Shown: positions 1 through 9,000, numbered from the stretch's first letter. The stretch is 64,000 nucleotides of DNA from Sinorhizobium terangae (GCF_029714365.1 NZ_CP121659.1:2294001-2358000), one strand, 5' to 3'. Notes: a model not told the origin generated them from the letters alone. Made by a program: numbers and translations.

Positions 1-1067
1 TCGCTGACCGCATCGAGATCACCAGGGACATGCGCGAGAAGGCGCATATCCTCCACCGCCACGGTGGTTCGCCGATCGGCAACAGCCGCGTCAAACTTAC
101 CAACACAGCCGACTGCGTGAAACGCGGGCTCGTCAAGGAAGGTCAGAACCCGCTTCGGGTCGCCGCCGAAAGGCTGGCCTCGGACGGTGTCACGATCCTG
201 CATACGATCGGCGGCGACGACACCAATACGACGGCGGCCGATCTTGCCGCCTATCTCGGCGCGAACGGCTATGACCTGACAGTGGTCGGCCTGCCAAAGA
301 CAGTCGACAACGACGTCGTGCCGATCCGCCAGACTCTCGGCGCCTGGACGGCGGCCGAATACGGCGCCCGCTTCTTCGACAATGTCAGCAACGAGCAGAG
401 CGCGGCGCCGCGCACGCTCGTCGTCCACGAAGTGATGGGCCGCCATTGCGGCTGGCTGACAGCGGCAACCGCGCGCTCCTATATCCAGATGGCCAAAGAC
501 AAGGAATATGTCGACGGCTTCATGATGAACAAACAGCTGAAGAGCATTGATGGCCTCTACCTGCCGGAGATGAAGTTCGATCTGGACGCCGAGGCAGAGC
601 GCCTGCGCGAAGTCATGGACCGCGCTGGTTTCGTCACCCTGTTCGTCAGCGAAGGTGCCTGCCTCGACGCGATCGTCGCCGAGCGCGAGGCGGCCGGCGA
701 GACAGTGAAGCGTGATGCTTTCGGCCACGTAAAGATCGACACGATCAACGTCGGCAACTGGTTCTCGAAGCAGTTTGCAGCTCTTCTCGGCGCCGAACGC
801 TCGATGGTGCAGAAGTCCGGCTATTACGCCCGCTCCGCGCCTGCCAATGGCGACGACCTTCGCCTGATCCAGGGCATGGTCGACCTTTCGGTCGAAAGCG
901 CTCTAAACAAGGTCTCCGGGGTCACCGGCCATGACGAGGACCAGGGCGGCAAGCTGCGCACGATCGAGTTTCCGCGCATCAAGGGCGGCAAGCATTTCGA
1001 CATGTCGACCAAGTGGTTCGGCGACGTCATGGACGTCATCGGCCAGAAGTGGCAGGCGGCAGACTAA
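1..1067 (+). CDS. pfp: Pyrophosphate-dependent 6-phosphofructokinase, 5'-truncated by window
   Basis: Interconverts fructose 6-phosphate and fructose 1,6-bisphosphate using pyrophosphate; cytosolic, glycolysis/gluconeogenesis. The reading frame is open from base 3, so the true start and roughly the first 50 residues (first nucleotide-binding glycine loop) lie outside the window. Visible motifs, numbered from the first Met at 30, are GGDDTNT (61-67) and PKTVDND (89-95). The second Asp in GGDD and the Lys in PKTxDND are the residues that distinguish PPi-using enzymes from ATP-using ones (family knowledge). The rest of the protein is intact to a TAA stop. A long hairpin follows. The function call is secure; oligomeric state and direction of flux cannot be read from the sequence. 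Confidence 0.93.
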   Translation, partial: ADRIEITRDMREKAHILHRHGGSPIGNSRVKLTNTADCVKRGLVKEGQNPLRVAAERLASDGVTILHTIGGDDTNTTAADLAAYLGANGYDLTVVGLPKTVDNDVVPIRQTLGAWTAAEYGARFFDNVSNEQSAAPRTLVVHEVMGRHCGWLTAATARSYIQMAKDKEYVDGFMMNKQLKSIDGLYLPEMKFDLDAEAERLREVMDRAGFVTLFVSEGACLDAIVAEREAAGETVKRDAFGHVKIDTINVGNWFSKQFAALLGAERSMVQKSGYYARSAPANGDDLRLIQGMVDLSVESALNKVSGVTGHDEDQGGKLRTIEFPRIKGGKHFDMSTKWFGDVMDVIGQKWQAAD

Positions 1068-1091
1068 AGAGCGCCCATAATTGCAGTTGAC

Positions 1092-1153
1092 GGCTCCGCG
1101 CTTGCGTGGCTCCCTCCGGGTTCTTTCCAGGAAAACCATCCAAGCGCGGAGCC
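1092..1153 (+). terminator. 62-nt hairpin between pfp and the LysE-like gene
   Basis: Perfect 13-bp arms (ggctccgcgcttg at 1092-1104 and its complement at 1141-1153) enclose a 36-nt loop that can itself fold (tttcc/ggaaa core near 1124-1135). The right arm is followed by CCTTTTC and ends only 5 nt before the ATG at 1159. It may terminate pfp transcription, but the only Shine-Dalgarno-like bases (cggag) of the downstream gene lie inside the right arm, so it could also control translation of the exporter. Confidence 0.6.
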
Positions 1154-1158
1154 TTTTC

Positions 1159-1794
1159 ATGTCCTTCGAACATTGGTTCGCCTTTGCCGCCGCCTCGGCA
1201 GTGCTGCTCGCCATCCCTGGCCCAACCATTCTTCTTGTGATTTCCTATTCCCTCGGGCACGGTCGCAAGACCGCCGGCGCGACCGTCGCCGGCGTCACCC
1301 TTGGTGACTTCACCGCCATGACCGCCTCGATGCTCGGCCTCGGCGCCCTGCTCGCCACGTCGGCTGCCATCTTCACCATTTTGAAGTGGGTCGGCGCCGC
1401 TTACCTCGTCTGGCTCGGCATCAAGCTCTGGAAGGCACCCGTCGGCGGCGAGGATCAGGATGCCGACGGCGCAGCCGCGCCGGAAAGGCCGTGGCGTATC
1501 TTTCTCCACGCCTATGCGGTCACCGCACTAAATCCGAAAAGCATCATCTTCTTCGTCGCCTTCCTGCCTCAGTTCCTCGATCTATCGCGACCGCTCTTCG
1601 CCCAGATGGTTGTATTTGAGGCGACGTTCCTCATACTCGCGGCACTCAATGCAATGCTCTATGCCTTTCTCGCCTCGGCCGCCCGAAACACGATCCGCAA
1701 ACCGAATATTCGCCGCGTGGTCAACCGCACCGGCGGCTCGCTGCTGGTCGGCGCCGGCGTGCTGACGGCCGGTCTGAAGCGGGCCACGTCGTGA
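1159..1794 (+). CDS. LysE/RhtB-family amino-acid exporter
   Basis: Inner-membrane exporter of about 211 residues, the usual length for the family. The N-terminus has the family pattern: a first helix ending in AIPGPTILLVISYSLGHGRK (about residues 20-39), then GxTLGD (about 50) and a Gly/Ala-rich helix pair, a charged loop near 100-115 (residues with KAPVGGEDQD), then FLHAYAVTALNPKSIIFF with the conserved NPK, and two C-terminal helices. An in-frame TTG at 1081 would add 26 residues from inside the hairpin; the ATG at 1159 begins right at a normal LysE N-terminus and is preferred. Substrate is not readable; family members export lysine, threonine, homoserine lactones or similar. Confidence 0.85.
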   Translation: MSFEHWFAFAAASAVLLAIPGPTILLVISYSLGHGRKTAGATVAGVTLGDFTAMTASMLGLGALLATSAAIFTILKWVGAAYLVWLGIKLWKAPVGGEDQDADGAAAPERPWRIFLHAYAVTALNPKSIIFFVAFLPQFLDLSRPLFAQMVVFEATFLILAALNAMLYAFLASAARNTIRKPNIRRVVNRTGGSLLVGAGVLTAGLKRATS

Positions 1795-1910
1795 AAATCG
1801 GTGCCGCGCTTGCCGCAACTGATGGCATGGGTTAATGGAGATTCAAGCGCGGTGGTTGGCATCCACTGATTTGCAGGGGCTACGGGGCCCAGAAGCACGA
1901 AAGTGACACG

Positions 1911-2987
1911 ATGGCTATATTCCGTATCTCCCTTTCAAAACAGGCATTTACGGCCGCTGCCCTGGCATCGGTGGCCATTGCCTCGGGGTGCTCCACGGTC
2001 GAGCATACGTCGCTTGAAGAACTGACCGCCATACAGACGGTCACCCCCATCCCCAAGCCCGGAACGGAAATGACGGCCTATGCCCTGCCGACACCGAACG
2101 GGGCGGCAACCGTAGCTTCGACAGCCCTTGTTTCTCAAACGACGCCCGGTGAGACCACACCGGCCGCGACGGACGCGGCCGCGGCATCGACGACAACCGC
2201 GGTGGCAACCGTGGCAACTGAGATCTCTCCAGTAGCGGCGACCGCGGTACCTGCAACTGCGACGATGCCGGCGAGCGATGCGACGCTGGCCTATGCCGCG
2301 CCTGAGAGGGTAGCGATTCCCACGGCCAAGCCCGGTCAGGCGTTTGAAGTGGCGATGGCATCACCAGCGGCGCCCGCAGTCCCCTCGACAGCATCGGCCG
2401 CACTCGCGGAAAAGCCGGCCGGCGCCGAGCCGGTGGCCACGCCCTTCCTCGGGATTGCTGTCGCCTGGGAATCGGATTTCGACACGGGCGAGCCGGTCGG
2501 CCTCGAAACGCTGGTCGCCAAGCGGATGATCGTTCCGACGGCACGGCCGAACACTGGCGTGATCGGCTCGGCTGTCGGCGCCGTCGCAAACGTCATTCCC
2601 GACTCGCTGAAGTTTTCAAAGACGCCGACCAGTTCCCGTCCCGAGCTCGACCGGCTGATCAAATATTACGCCGAGCTGAACGGTATTCCGGTGGAGCTCG
2701 TGCACCGGGTCGTCAAGCGCGAGAGCAACTACAATCCCCGCGCCTACAGCAAGGGCAACTACGGCCTGATGCAGATCCGCTACAACACCGCGAAGGGGCT
2801 CGGTTATGAAGGACCGGCCGAAGGCCTGTTCGACGCGGAAACCAACCTCAAATACGCGACCAAGTACCTGCGCGGCGCCTGGATGGTGGCCGACAGCCAG
2901 CATGACGGGGCGGTGAAGCTCTACGCCAGTGGCTACTATTATCACGCCAAGCGCAAAGGCCTGCTCGACGCGCTGGACATGCGGTAA
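1911..2987 (+). CDS. Lipoprotein lytic transglycosylase, SLT domain
   Basis: Predicted to cleave peptidoglycan glycan strands from the periplasm. The N-terminus is a lipoprotein signal ending in a lipobox, AIASGC (Cys about residue 27). Residues about 40-180 are a low-complexity Ala/Thr/Pro linker. The C-terminal 120 residues are the transglycosylase domain: VVKRESNYNP with the catalytic Glu (about residue 270), then YGLMQIRYNTAKGLGY and a final ALD segment. The Ala-rich linker is plausibly a spacer through the periplasm. The gene stands alone between the LysE-like exporter and a convergent serine hydrolase; a strong terminator follows its stop. The biochemical class is well supported; no specific cell-wall role can be assigned. 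Confidence 0.85.
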   Translation: MAIFRISLSKQAFTAAALASVAIASGCSTVEHTSLEELTAIQTVTPIPKPGTEMTAYALPTPNGAATVASTALVSQTTPGETTPAATDAAAASTTTAVATVATEISPVAATAVPATATMPASDATLAYAAPERVAIPTAKPGQAFEVAMASPAAPAVPSTASAALAEKPAGAEPVATPFLGIAVAWESDFDTGEPVGLETLVAKRMIVPTARPNTGVIGSAVGAVANVIPDSLKFSKTPTSSRPELDRLIKYYAELNGIPVELVHRVVKRESNYNPRAYSKGNYGLMQIRYNTAKGLGYEGPAEGLFDAETNLKYATKYLRGAWMVADSQHDGAVKLYASGYYYHAKRKGLLDALDMR

Positions 2988-3023
2988 GCGCGGGGTCCGA
3001 CAAACGGGGTGGAACTGATGTCC

Positions 3024-3052
3024 GAGGCGCTCAGTCGAGCGCCTCTATTATT
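3024..3052 (+). terminator. Intrinsic terminator after the lytic transglycosylase
   Basis: Stem gaggcgct (3024-3031) / agcgcctc (3038-3045), 6-nt loop, then tattatttt. It overlaps the stop codon of the convergent serine hydrolase gene, so the last codons of that gene are part of the stem. Confidence 0.75.
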
Positions 3053-4398
3053 TTCGCATTCAGCTTCTGCACGTCGTAGCCGGTGCGCGACGGCGTGAGG
3101 CCGAGGCGGACGACGGCCAGCCGCAGAGAGGGAACGAGCATGATCGTCTGTCCGTCGTGTCCGAGCATCCAGAAGGTATCCGCAGGGAAGTTGCCCGTGC
3201 CGGCCCGAATGCCGTTCTCCTGCAGCCACACCTGGCCAGAGCCATAATCGCCGCCGGATGCCGTCGATGGCGTGCGCATGAAGGAAACATAACCCTCAGG
3301 CAAAATCCGCCTGCCCTTCCAGCTTCCACCATCCAGCAGAAACTGCGCAAAGCGCGCCCAGTCCTGTGCGGTCGCATACATGTAGGAGGAACCGACGAAG
3401 GTGCCGCTCGCGTCCGTTTCCATCACGGCGCTGGTCATGCCGAGCGGAGCGAAGAGCGCCTTGCGCGGATAGGCGAGCGCTTCGGCCGGGTCGTCGAACG
3501 TCCGCATCCATAGTTGGGAGAGGAGATTGCTGGTGCCGCTCGAATAGCGGAATTTCGCGGCCGGCTGCGTGTCTAGCTGCTTTGATGCCACGAAGCCGGC
3601 CATGTCGCTTTCGAGATAGAGCATGCGCGTCACGTCGGTGACGTCGCCATAGTCCTCGTTGAACGCGAGCCCACTCTGCATCGCCAACAAGTCGGCAAGC
3701 TTGATCCGCGACCGATCATCGCCGGCCCAGGCGGGCAGCAGGTCGCCGCGAGCGACATCCATTTTTCCCTCACCGATCCGCAGGCCAACCAGCGCCGCCG
3801 TCACCGACTTCGTCATCGACCAGCCGAGCAGAGGCGTATCCCGATCAAACCCGGGTCCATAGGTCTCCGCGACCAGCCGGCCATCCCGCACGACGGCGAT
3901 CGCCCGTATGCCGGGACCTGCCAGGCCGGCATCTTCTATGACGCCTTGAATCGCCGGGTCGATCTCGGCCTTGCTGCCGTCGGGCCAGGCAACGGCAGCA
4001 TCATGGGCCTCGTATGCTCCCGTCTCGTCTTTTGTCTCGCTCACCGAACCCGCAAGCGCTTGCGCTCCGCTGTCATCGACATTGGTGCAGCCAAGTCCCG
4101 GCCTGTGCACCGCTCGGCCAGGAGCGGCAAAGCCGAATATGCGCGCCGTCACGCTCTGCTTCTCCCGATCGACCGAGACGCTGACGAACTTCAGGAGCGG
4201 GTGACCGGGCGCCTGTACGTCTTCCGCAAGAACGGCTTGCGGATCGCGTTTGGCAAGGAAGACATTGGAGCAGACGATCTTGGCGGCATAGCCGTCGCCG
4301 ACCTTCAGAAGCTCCGGCGGAAACAGCGCCAGCCAGCCGCCGATGCCCGCAAGACCGACGACCACCGCCCCGGCGGTCGTCTTCAGCAAACGTTTCAT
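3031..4398 (-). CDS. Serine hydrolase, beta-lactamase class C / esterase family
   Basis: About 455 residues with an N-terminal membrane anchor or signal (about residues 1-25, hydrophobic VVVGLAGIGGWLALF). The penicillin-binding-protein fold motifs are present: SMTK (nucleophile Ser and base Lys) in LLGWSMTKSV, a Tyr-Ser-x motif in FRYSSGTSN, and a third motif HDG in MLGHDGQTIM in place of the KTG of beta-lactamases, which is typical of esterase/DD-peptidase-like members. The long frame extends to 4536, but the Met at 4398 is preceded by GGGAGGAAG and begins the hydrophobic segment. Likely exported or membrane-tethered; substrate unknown. Divergent from btaA. Confidence 0.8.
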   Translation of the reverse strand: MKRLLKTTAGAVVVGLAGIGGWLALFPPELLKVGDGYAAKIVCSNVFLAKRDPQAVLAEDVQAPGHPLLKFVSVSVDREKQSVTARIFGFAAPGRAVHRPGLGCTNVDDSGAQALAGSVSETKDETGAYEAHDAAVAWPDGSKAEIDPAIQGVIEDAGLAGPGIRAIAVVRDGRLVAETYGPGFDRDTPLLGWSMTKSVTAALVGLRIGEGKMDVARGDLLPAWAGDDRSRIKLADLLAMQSGLAFNEDYGDVTDVTRMLYLESDMAGFVASKQLDTQPAAKFRYSSGTSNLLSQLWMRTFDDPAEALAYPRKALFAPLGMTSAVMETDASGTFVGSSYMYATAQDWARFAQFLLDGGSWKGRRILPEGYVSFMRTPSTASGGDYGSGQVWLQENGIRAGTGNFPADTFWMLGHDGQTIMLVPSLRLAVVRLGLTPSRTGYDVQKLNAKIIEALD

Positions 4399-4510
4399 GC
4401 GCTTCCTCCCGGCTTCAGGACCACCACGTCTCCACCACGCGGCAATCGCGAGAGAAACAGGGTTCAGGCGAAAGGAAAAGCCCTTGGAAGCCCCGCGCCT
4501 GTGCGAAATC

Positions 4511-4528
4511 CCGTCATCAAAGTGTAGC
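4511..4528 (+). promoter_or_regulatory. Possible Pho box upstream of btaA
   Basis: CCGTCAT-N4-GTGTAGC resembles two PhoB half-sites of the CTGTCAT type spaced by 4 nt. The first half matches 6 of 7, the second only about 4 of 7. It lies 48 bases before the btaA start. BtaA/BtaB lipids are made under phosphate limitation in rhizobia (established), which makes a Pho box expected here; the match itself is weak. Confidence 0.3.
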
Positions 4529-4575
4529 GGAGTCACTTTAGAAGCGCCTAAGTTTCAACTGGATGACAGGCAAAG

Positions 4576-5826
4576 ATGACCGAACTCGCTCCCGATGCCG
4601 GCTTTGGCAGGAAGAATCCGAAGCTGAAAAGCGCGCTGCTGCAGCACAAGCCCCTCTCCCTCGCCGGCCTGTCGGAACGCCTGTTCGGGCTGCTATTCTC
4701 CGGTCTCGTCTATCCGCAGATCTGGGAAGACCCGAGCGTCGACATGGCAGCAATGCAGATCCGTCCCGGACACCGCATCGTGACGATCGGTTCAGGCGGT
4801 TGCAACATGCTGACCTATCTCTCCGCCGGCCCTGCCCATATCGATGTCGTCGACCTCAATCCGCACCATATCGCACTGAACCGGCTGAAACTTGCCGCCT
4901 TCCGCCACCTGCCGAGCCACAAGGATATCGTGCGCTTTCTCGCCGAAGCCGGCACGCGGTCGAATGTGCAGGCCTTCGACCTCTTCCTCGCGCCGAAGCT
5001 CGACGCGGCGACCCGCGCATACTGGAGCGGCCGGTCCCTCGACGGACGCCGACGCATCGGCGTCTTCGGCCGCAACATCTATCGAACCGGCCTTCTCGGT
5101 CGCTTCATTGCCGCCAGTCACCTGCTCGCCCGTCTCCACGGCATCAATCCGGAAGAGTTCGTCCAGGCGCGCTCGATGCGTGAACAACGCCAGTTCTTCG
5201 ACGACAAGCTCGCGCCGCTGTTCGACCGTCCGGTCATCCGCTGGATCACCAGCCGCAAGAGCTCGCTTTTCGGCCTCGGCATCCCGCCCCAGCAGTTCGA
5301 TGAGCTCGCTAGCCTCAGCGCGGAGAAGTCGCTTGCCGCGGTGCTGCGGCACCGTCTTGAAAAGCTCACCTGCCATTTCCCGCTCCGCGAGAACTATTTC
5401 GCCTGGCAGGCTTTCGCGCGGCGCTACCCGCTGCCGCACGAGGGCGAACTGCCGGCCTATCTGCAGGCCGAGAACCACGAAGCGATCCGCGATCATGCGG
5501 ACCGCGTCGAGGTCCATCACGCAAGCTTCACCGAACTGCTTGCCCGCAAGGCGGCTTCGTCAGTCGATCGTTATGTGTTGCTCGACGCGCAAGACTGGAT
5601 GACCGATCGGCAGTTGAACGACCTTTGGACGGAGATCACGCGCACCGCCGACCGCGGCGCCGTGGTGATTTTCCGCACCGCCGCGGAAGCGAGCATCCTG
5701 CCGGGCCGCGTTTCCGCTGCACTGCTCGACCAGTGGCACTACGATGCCGAAACGTCCATCAAACTCGGCGCAGCGGACCGTTCGGCCATCTACGGCGGCT
5801 TCCACGTCTATCGGAAGAAAGCATGA
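4576..5826 (+). CDS. btaA: S-adenosylmethionine:diacylglycerol 3-amino-3-carboxypropyl transferase
   Basis: First enzyme of diacylglyceryl-N,N,N-trimethylhomoserine (DGTS) betaine-lipid synthesis: it moves the aminocarboxypropyl group of SAM to diacylglycerol. 416 residues, the DUF3419 family length. Features that fit: IWEDPSVD near residue 54, a Rossmann-like SAM segment with VTIGSGGCNMLTYLSAGPAH followed by VVDLNPHHIALNRLK (about 72-105), and LLDAQDWMTD near the C-terminus, typical of the family. The gene overlaps btaB by ATGA (5823-5826), indicating translational coupling, and btaB supplies the second step, which makes the assignment firm. These phosphorus-free membrane lipids replace phospholipids under phosphate starvation; a weak candidate Pho box lies upstream. 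Confidence 0.92.
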   Translation: MTELAPDAGFGRKNPKLKSALLQHKPLSLAGLSERLFGLLFSGLVYPQIWEDPSVDMAAMQIRPGHRIVTIGSGGCNMLTYLSAGPAHIDVVDLNPHHIALNRLKLAAFRHLPSHKDIVRFLAEAGTRSNVQAFDLFLAPKLDAATRAYWSGRSLDGRRRIGVFGRNIYRTGLLGRFIAASHLLARLHGINPEEFVQARSMREQRQFFDDKLAPLFDRPVIRWITSRKSSLFGLGIPPQQFDELASLSAEKSLAAVLRHRLEKLTCHFPLRENYFAWQAFARRYPLPHEGELPAYLQAENHEAIRDHADRVEVHHASFTELLARKAASSVDRYVLLDAQDWMTDRQLNDLWTEITRTADRGAVVIFRTAAEASILPGRVSAALLDQWHYDAETSIKLGAADRSAIYGGFHVYRKKA

Positions 5827-6497
5827 ACGCCGCCCAGCCCTTGGAAAACAACCACGCCCGCCTGATGGACCAGATGTACCGCTATCAGCGCTACATCTAT
5901 GACTTCACTCGGAAATATTACCTCTTCGGACGCGACACGCTGATCCGGGAGCTCAATCCGCCGGCGGGCGCCTCGGTGCTCGAAGTCGGCTGCGGCACCG
6001 GCCGCAACCTCGCCATGATCGGCGAACTCTATCCCGGTAGGCACCTGTACGGTCTGGACATTTCCGCGGAGATGCTCGCGACCGCGACGGCAAAGCTTCG
6101 GCGTCACGGCCTGTCGAGCGTAAACCTGCGCGTCGCCGATGCGACGAATTTCACGCCCGCCGCGTTCGGGCAACCGGGCTTCGACCGCATCGTCATCTCC
6201 TATGCGCTATCGATGATTCCCGAATGGGAGAAGTCGCTCGAGGCTGCGATCGCCGCCCTCAACCCCGGCGGCTCACTCCACATTGCCGACTTCGGCCAGC
6301 AGGAGGGTTGGCCCGGCGGTTTCCGCCGCCTGCTCCAGGCATGGCTGAAGCGCTTTCACGTGACGCCCCGCGAGACGCTTTTCGAGATCATGCGCGAGAA
6401 GGCGAAGAGAAACGGCGCGACGCTCGAATTGAAGTCGATCGGCCGGGGATATGCCTGGCTTGCCGTCTATCGTCGCCCGGATCGGAACGGCGCCTGA
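5823..6497 (+). CDS. btaB: Diacylglycerylhomoserine N-methyltransferase
   Basis: Second enzyme of DGTS synthesis: transfers three methyl groups from SAM to the amino group of diacylglycerylhomoserine. 224 residues, class I methyltransferase fold, with motif I VLEVGCGTGRNLAMIG (about 46-61), motif II LYGLDISAEML (about 70-80) and a post-motif VISYALSMIPEWEKSL (about 127-142). The long open frame extends upstream through btaA, but the ATG at 5823 overlapping the btaA stop (ATGA) gives the expected family N-terminus and explains the coupling. Pairing with btaA makes the substrate assignment strong. Confidence 0.9.
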   Translation: MNAAQPLENNHARLMDQMYRYQRYIYDFTRKYYLFGRDTLIRELNPPAGASVLEVGCGTGRNLAMIGELYPGRHLYGLDISAEMLATATAKLRRHGLSSVNLRVADATNFTPAAFGQPGFDRIVISYALSMIPEWEKSLEAAIAALNPGGSLHIADFGQQEGWPGGFRRLLQAWLKRFHVTPRETLFEIMREKAKRNGATLELKSIGRGYAWLAVYRRPDRNGA

Positions 6498-6699
6498 GAA
6501 CATCCTGCGCGGCGCCGACCGAAGCCCGCTCGCGCCAGCGAGCGTCCCGCCTGGGTTGCCTCTGCCGCAATTCCCGCTTGAGCTAACCCAATTTTTACGA
6601 TGATATGGTGAAAATGGGGCACGCCTCCGAGGGGAAAATCATCATCATGGAAGCCATCGCGTGAGGCAGGATCGTCGATCGTCTCAAAACGGGAACCCC

Positions 6700-7485
6700 A
6701 TGCGCCGGCTTCTCCTGGCTTTGCTGCCTGTTGCAACCCTTCTTTCCGCCTGCACCTCAACCGACTACGACCTGGTACAGACCGCTTCGATATCACCGCG
6801 GTTCCAGGATACGGACCCGCAGGATTTCGGCGGCCGCACGCCGCATCGTCACAACATCCACGGCATCGACGTTTCCAAGTGGAACGGCAACATCGACTGG
6901 GCGCGGGTGAAGAATTCGGGCGTCTCCTTCGCCTTCATCAAGGCGACAGAAGGCAAGGACAGGGTCGACACGCGCTTCAATGAATATTGGCAGCAGGCGC
7001 GCGCCGCCGGAATTCCCTATGCGCCCTACCATTTCTATTACTTCTGCTCGACGGCCGACGCCCAGGCCGACTGGTTCATCGCCAATGTGCCGAAGAGCGC
7101 CGTCTATTTGCCGCCGGTTCTGGATGCTGAATGGAACGGCGAGTCGAAGACCTGCCGCTATCGCCCCTCGCCCGAGACCGTACGCGCCGAGATGAAGCGC
7201 TTCATGGACCGGCTGGAGGCGTATTACGGCAAGCGGCCGATCATCTACACTTCCGTCGACTTCCATCGCGACAACCTCGTCGACCAGTTCAAGGACTATC
7301 ACTTCTGGGTGCGCTCCACGGCCAAGCATCCGGGCGAGGTCTATGTCGAGCGCCGCTGGGCCTTCTGGCAATACACGAGCACGGGTGTCATCCCCGGCAT
7401 CCAGGGAAGCACGGACATCAATGCCTTCGCCGGGTCCGCGAAAAACTGGCAGAAGTGGGTCGCAGCGGTTTCCCGCGCCAGATAG
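6700..7485 (+). CDS. GH25 lysozyme-like lipoprotein
   Basis: Predicted N-acetylmuramidase of glycoside hydrolase family 25, anchored to the membrane. From the ATG at 6700 the protein has 261 residues and starts with a lipoprotein signal, LLPVATLLSAC (Cys about residue 18). The GH25 barrel begins with HGIDVSKWNGNIDW and continues with SFAFIKATEG, the acidic pair in PVLDAEWNGE (catalytic Asp/Glu), PIIYTS and WAFWQYTSTG, ending with DINAF. All expected active-site acids are present. A GTG at 6661 would add 13 charged residues before the signal peptide and is rejected. Role could be cell-wall turnover; no neighbour links it to phage lysis. Confidence 0.85.
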   Translation: MRRLLLALLPVATLLSACTSTDYDLVQTASISPRFQDTDPQDFGGRTPHRHNIHGIDVSKWNGNIDWARVKNSGVSFAFIKATEGKDRVDTRFNEYWQQARAAGIPYAPYHFYYFCSTADAQADWFIANVPKSAVYLPPVLDAEWNGESKTCRYRPSPETVRAEMKRFMDRLEAYYGKRPIIYTSVDFHRDNLVDQFKDYHFWVRSTAKHPGEVYVERRWAFWQYTSTGVIPGIQGSTDINAFAGSAKNWQKWVAAVSRAR

Positions 7486-7570
7486 ACGAGAATTGGCGGC
7501 CAGATTGCAGGCACAAGCCCCGCGTTTCTTCATTCGGTCATAATGCTCTGAGAGAGCTTCGGCAGACTTC

Positions 7571-7667
7571 TACAGCGCCGGCGTTTCTCAGACGCATAAA
7601 GGTCGCTGGGGGCATTTCAAAAGGTTGCCTGTTTCCTCAAATCGATGCGGGTCTGAGAGAACAGGTG
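7571..7667. repeat. Two-hairpin intergenic repeat, degenerate copy
   Basis: Diverged third copy of the element found at 10497-10599 and 42699-42797. The head (tacagcgcc, then cagacgca, then aaggtcgctg) is clearly related; the second hairpin survives only as cctgttt/gaacagg flanking an imperfect ctca/tgag stem. It occupies most of the gap between the GH25 gene and the MltB-type gene; nothing else is seen there. Confidence 0.55.
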
Positions 7668-7725
7668 TGAGACAGATTGCACGCTCGCCGGCCTACCGGG
7701 GTCCGCGCGGCGACGGAGAGGAATT

Positions 7726-8943
7726 ATGATGACTGGAACAGCCCGCAAAGCTCTTTTCACCCTCGGACTACTGGCGCTCGCCAGCACGTCAGCACTGGCG
7801 CAAACCCAACCGCAAACGATACCACCCGTGGCCTGCGGCGGTGATCTCGCCACGTTCCTCGAGGGCGTCAAGGCCGAGGCCGTTGCCAAGGGTATTCCGG
7901 CCGATGTCGCCGATCGGGCGCTCGCCGGCGCCGCAATCGACAAGAAGGTGCTGAGCCGTGACCGCGCCCAGGGCGTGTTCAAACAGACATTCACCGAGTT
8001 TTCCAAGCGAACCGTCAGCAAGGCCCGCCTCGATATCGGCGCGCAGAAGATGAGGGAATATGCCGACGTCTTCGCCCGGGCGGAAAGCGAATTCGGCGTG
8101 CCGGCGCCGGTCATCACTGCCTTCTGGGCGATGGAGACGGATTTCGGCGCGGTCCAGGGCGATTTCAACACGCGCAATGCGCTGGTGACGCTGGCACATG
8201 ATTGCCGCCGTCCGGAAATGTTCCGGCCGCAGCTCCTTGCTGCGATCGAAATGGTGCAGCACGGCGACCTCGACCCGGCGACGACCACCGGCGCCTGGGC
8301 CGGCGAGATCGGCCAGGTGCAGATGCTGCCGGAAGACATCATCGCCTATGGCGTCGACGGCGATGGCGACGGCCACGTCAATCTGAAGAAGAGCTCGCCC
8401 GACGCCATTCTCACGGCGGCAAAGTTCATCCAGAGCCTCGGCTTCAAGGCCGGCCAGCCCTGGATCCAGGAGGTGAGCGTCCCGGAAAACCTGCCCTGGG
8501 AGAAGACCGGGCTGCAATCCGGCATGACGGCGGGCGACTGGTTCGCGCTCGGCGTCACGCCGCGTGACGGCAACACCGCCAGCAGCGCGCTTGAAGCATC
8601 GCTTGTGCTGCCGCAGGGCCGCAAGGGCGTCGCCTTCCTCACCTATCCGAATTTCAACATCTATCTCGAGTGGAACCAGTCGTTCATCTACACGACCTCC
8701 GCCGCCTATTTCGCGACCCGCCTCGCCGGCGCTCCGCCCTATCAGGGCGGTAATCCGGAGCCGGGCCTCGACGACGTCGAGATGAAGGCGTTGCAAACGC
8801 GGCTCCAGGCGCTTGGCCACGATGTCGGTAAGATCGATGGCATTCTCGGTTCCGGCACGCGCGCCGCACTGCAGAAGGAACAGCTGAAGCTCGGACTGCC
8901 TGCTGATGGTTGGGCAACGCCGGAGCTCTTGCAGGCGCTCTGA
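7726..8943 (+). CDS. Lytic murein transglycosylase, MltB type, with peptidoglycan-binding domain
   Basis: Periplasmic peptidoglycan-cleaving enzyme of about 405 residues. N-terminal signal peptide with cleavage near ALAQTQP (residues about 24-27). The catalytic domain shows the MltB pattern: FWAMETDFG containing the catalytic Glu (about residue 137), AWAGEIGQVQMLPEDIIAYGVDGDGDG (about 188-214), and NFNIYLEWNQS near 308. The last 60 residues (LQTRLQALGHDVGKIDGILG...) are a PG_binding_1 domain. A purine-rich site (GGAGAGG) precedes tandem ATG codons at 7726 and 7729. Third cell-wall hydrolase in this 8-kb stretch; genes are not in one operon. Confidence 0.88.
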   Translation: MMTGTARKALFTLGLLALASTSALAQTQPQTIPPVACGGDLATFLEGVKAEAVAKGIPADVADRALAGAAIDKKVLSRDRAQGVFKQTFTEFSKRTVSKARLDIGAQKMREYADVFARAESEFGVPAPVITAFWAMETDFGAVQGDFNTRNALVTLAHDCRRPEMFRPQLLAAIEMVQHGDLDPATTTGAWAGEIGQVQMLPEDIIAYGVDGDGDGHVNLKKSSPDAILTAAKFIQSLGFKAGQPWIQEVSVPENLPWEKTGLQSGMTAGDWFALGVTPRDGNTASSALEASLVLPQGRKGVAFLTYPNFNIYLEWNQSFIYTTSAAYFATRLAGAPPYQGGNPEPGLDDVEMKALQTRLQALGHDVGKIDGILGSGTRAALQKEQLKLGLPADGWATPELLQAL

Positions 8944-9000
8944 TCCACGCTCGTCCTTGAACCGACCGCGACGGGTCTGGTAATACTCGAACACGTGCAA

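Noticed and set aside
6608..6664. 19-codon frame (GTG start) upstream of the GH25 gene
   Set aside because: No ribosome site and no hydrophobic or charged pattern; probably leader sequence.
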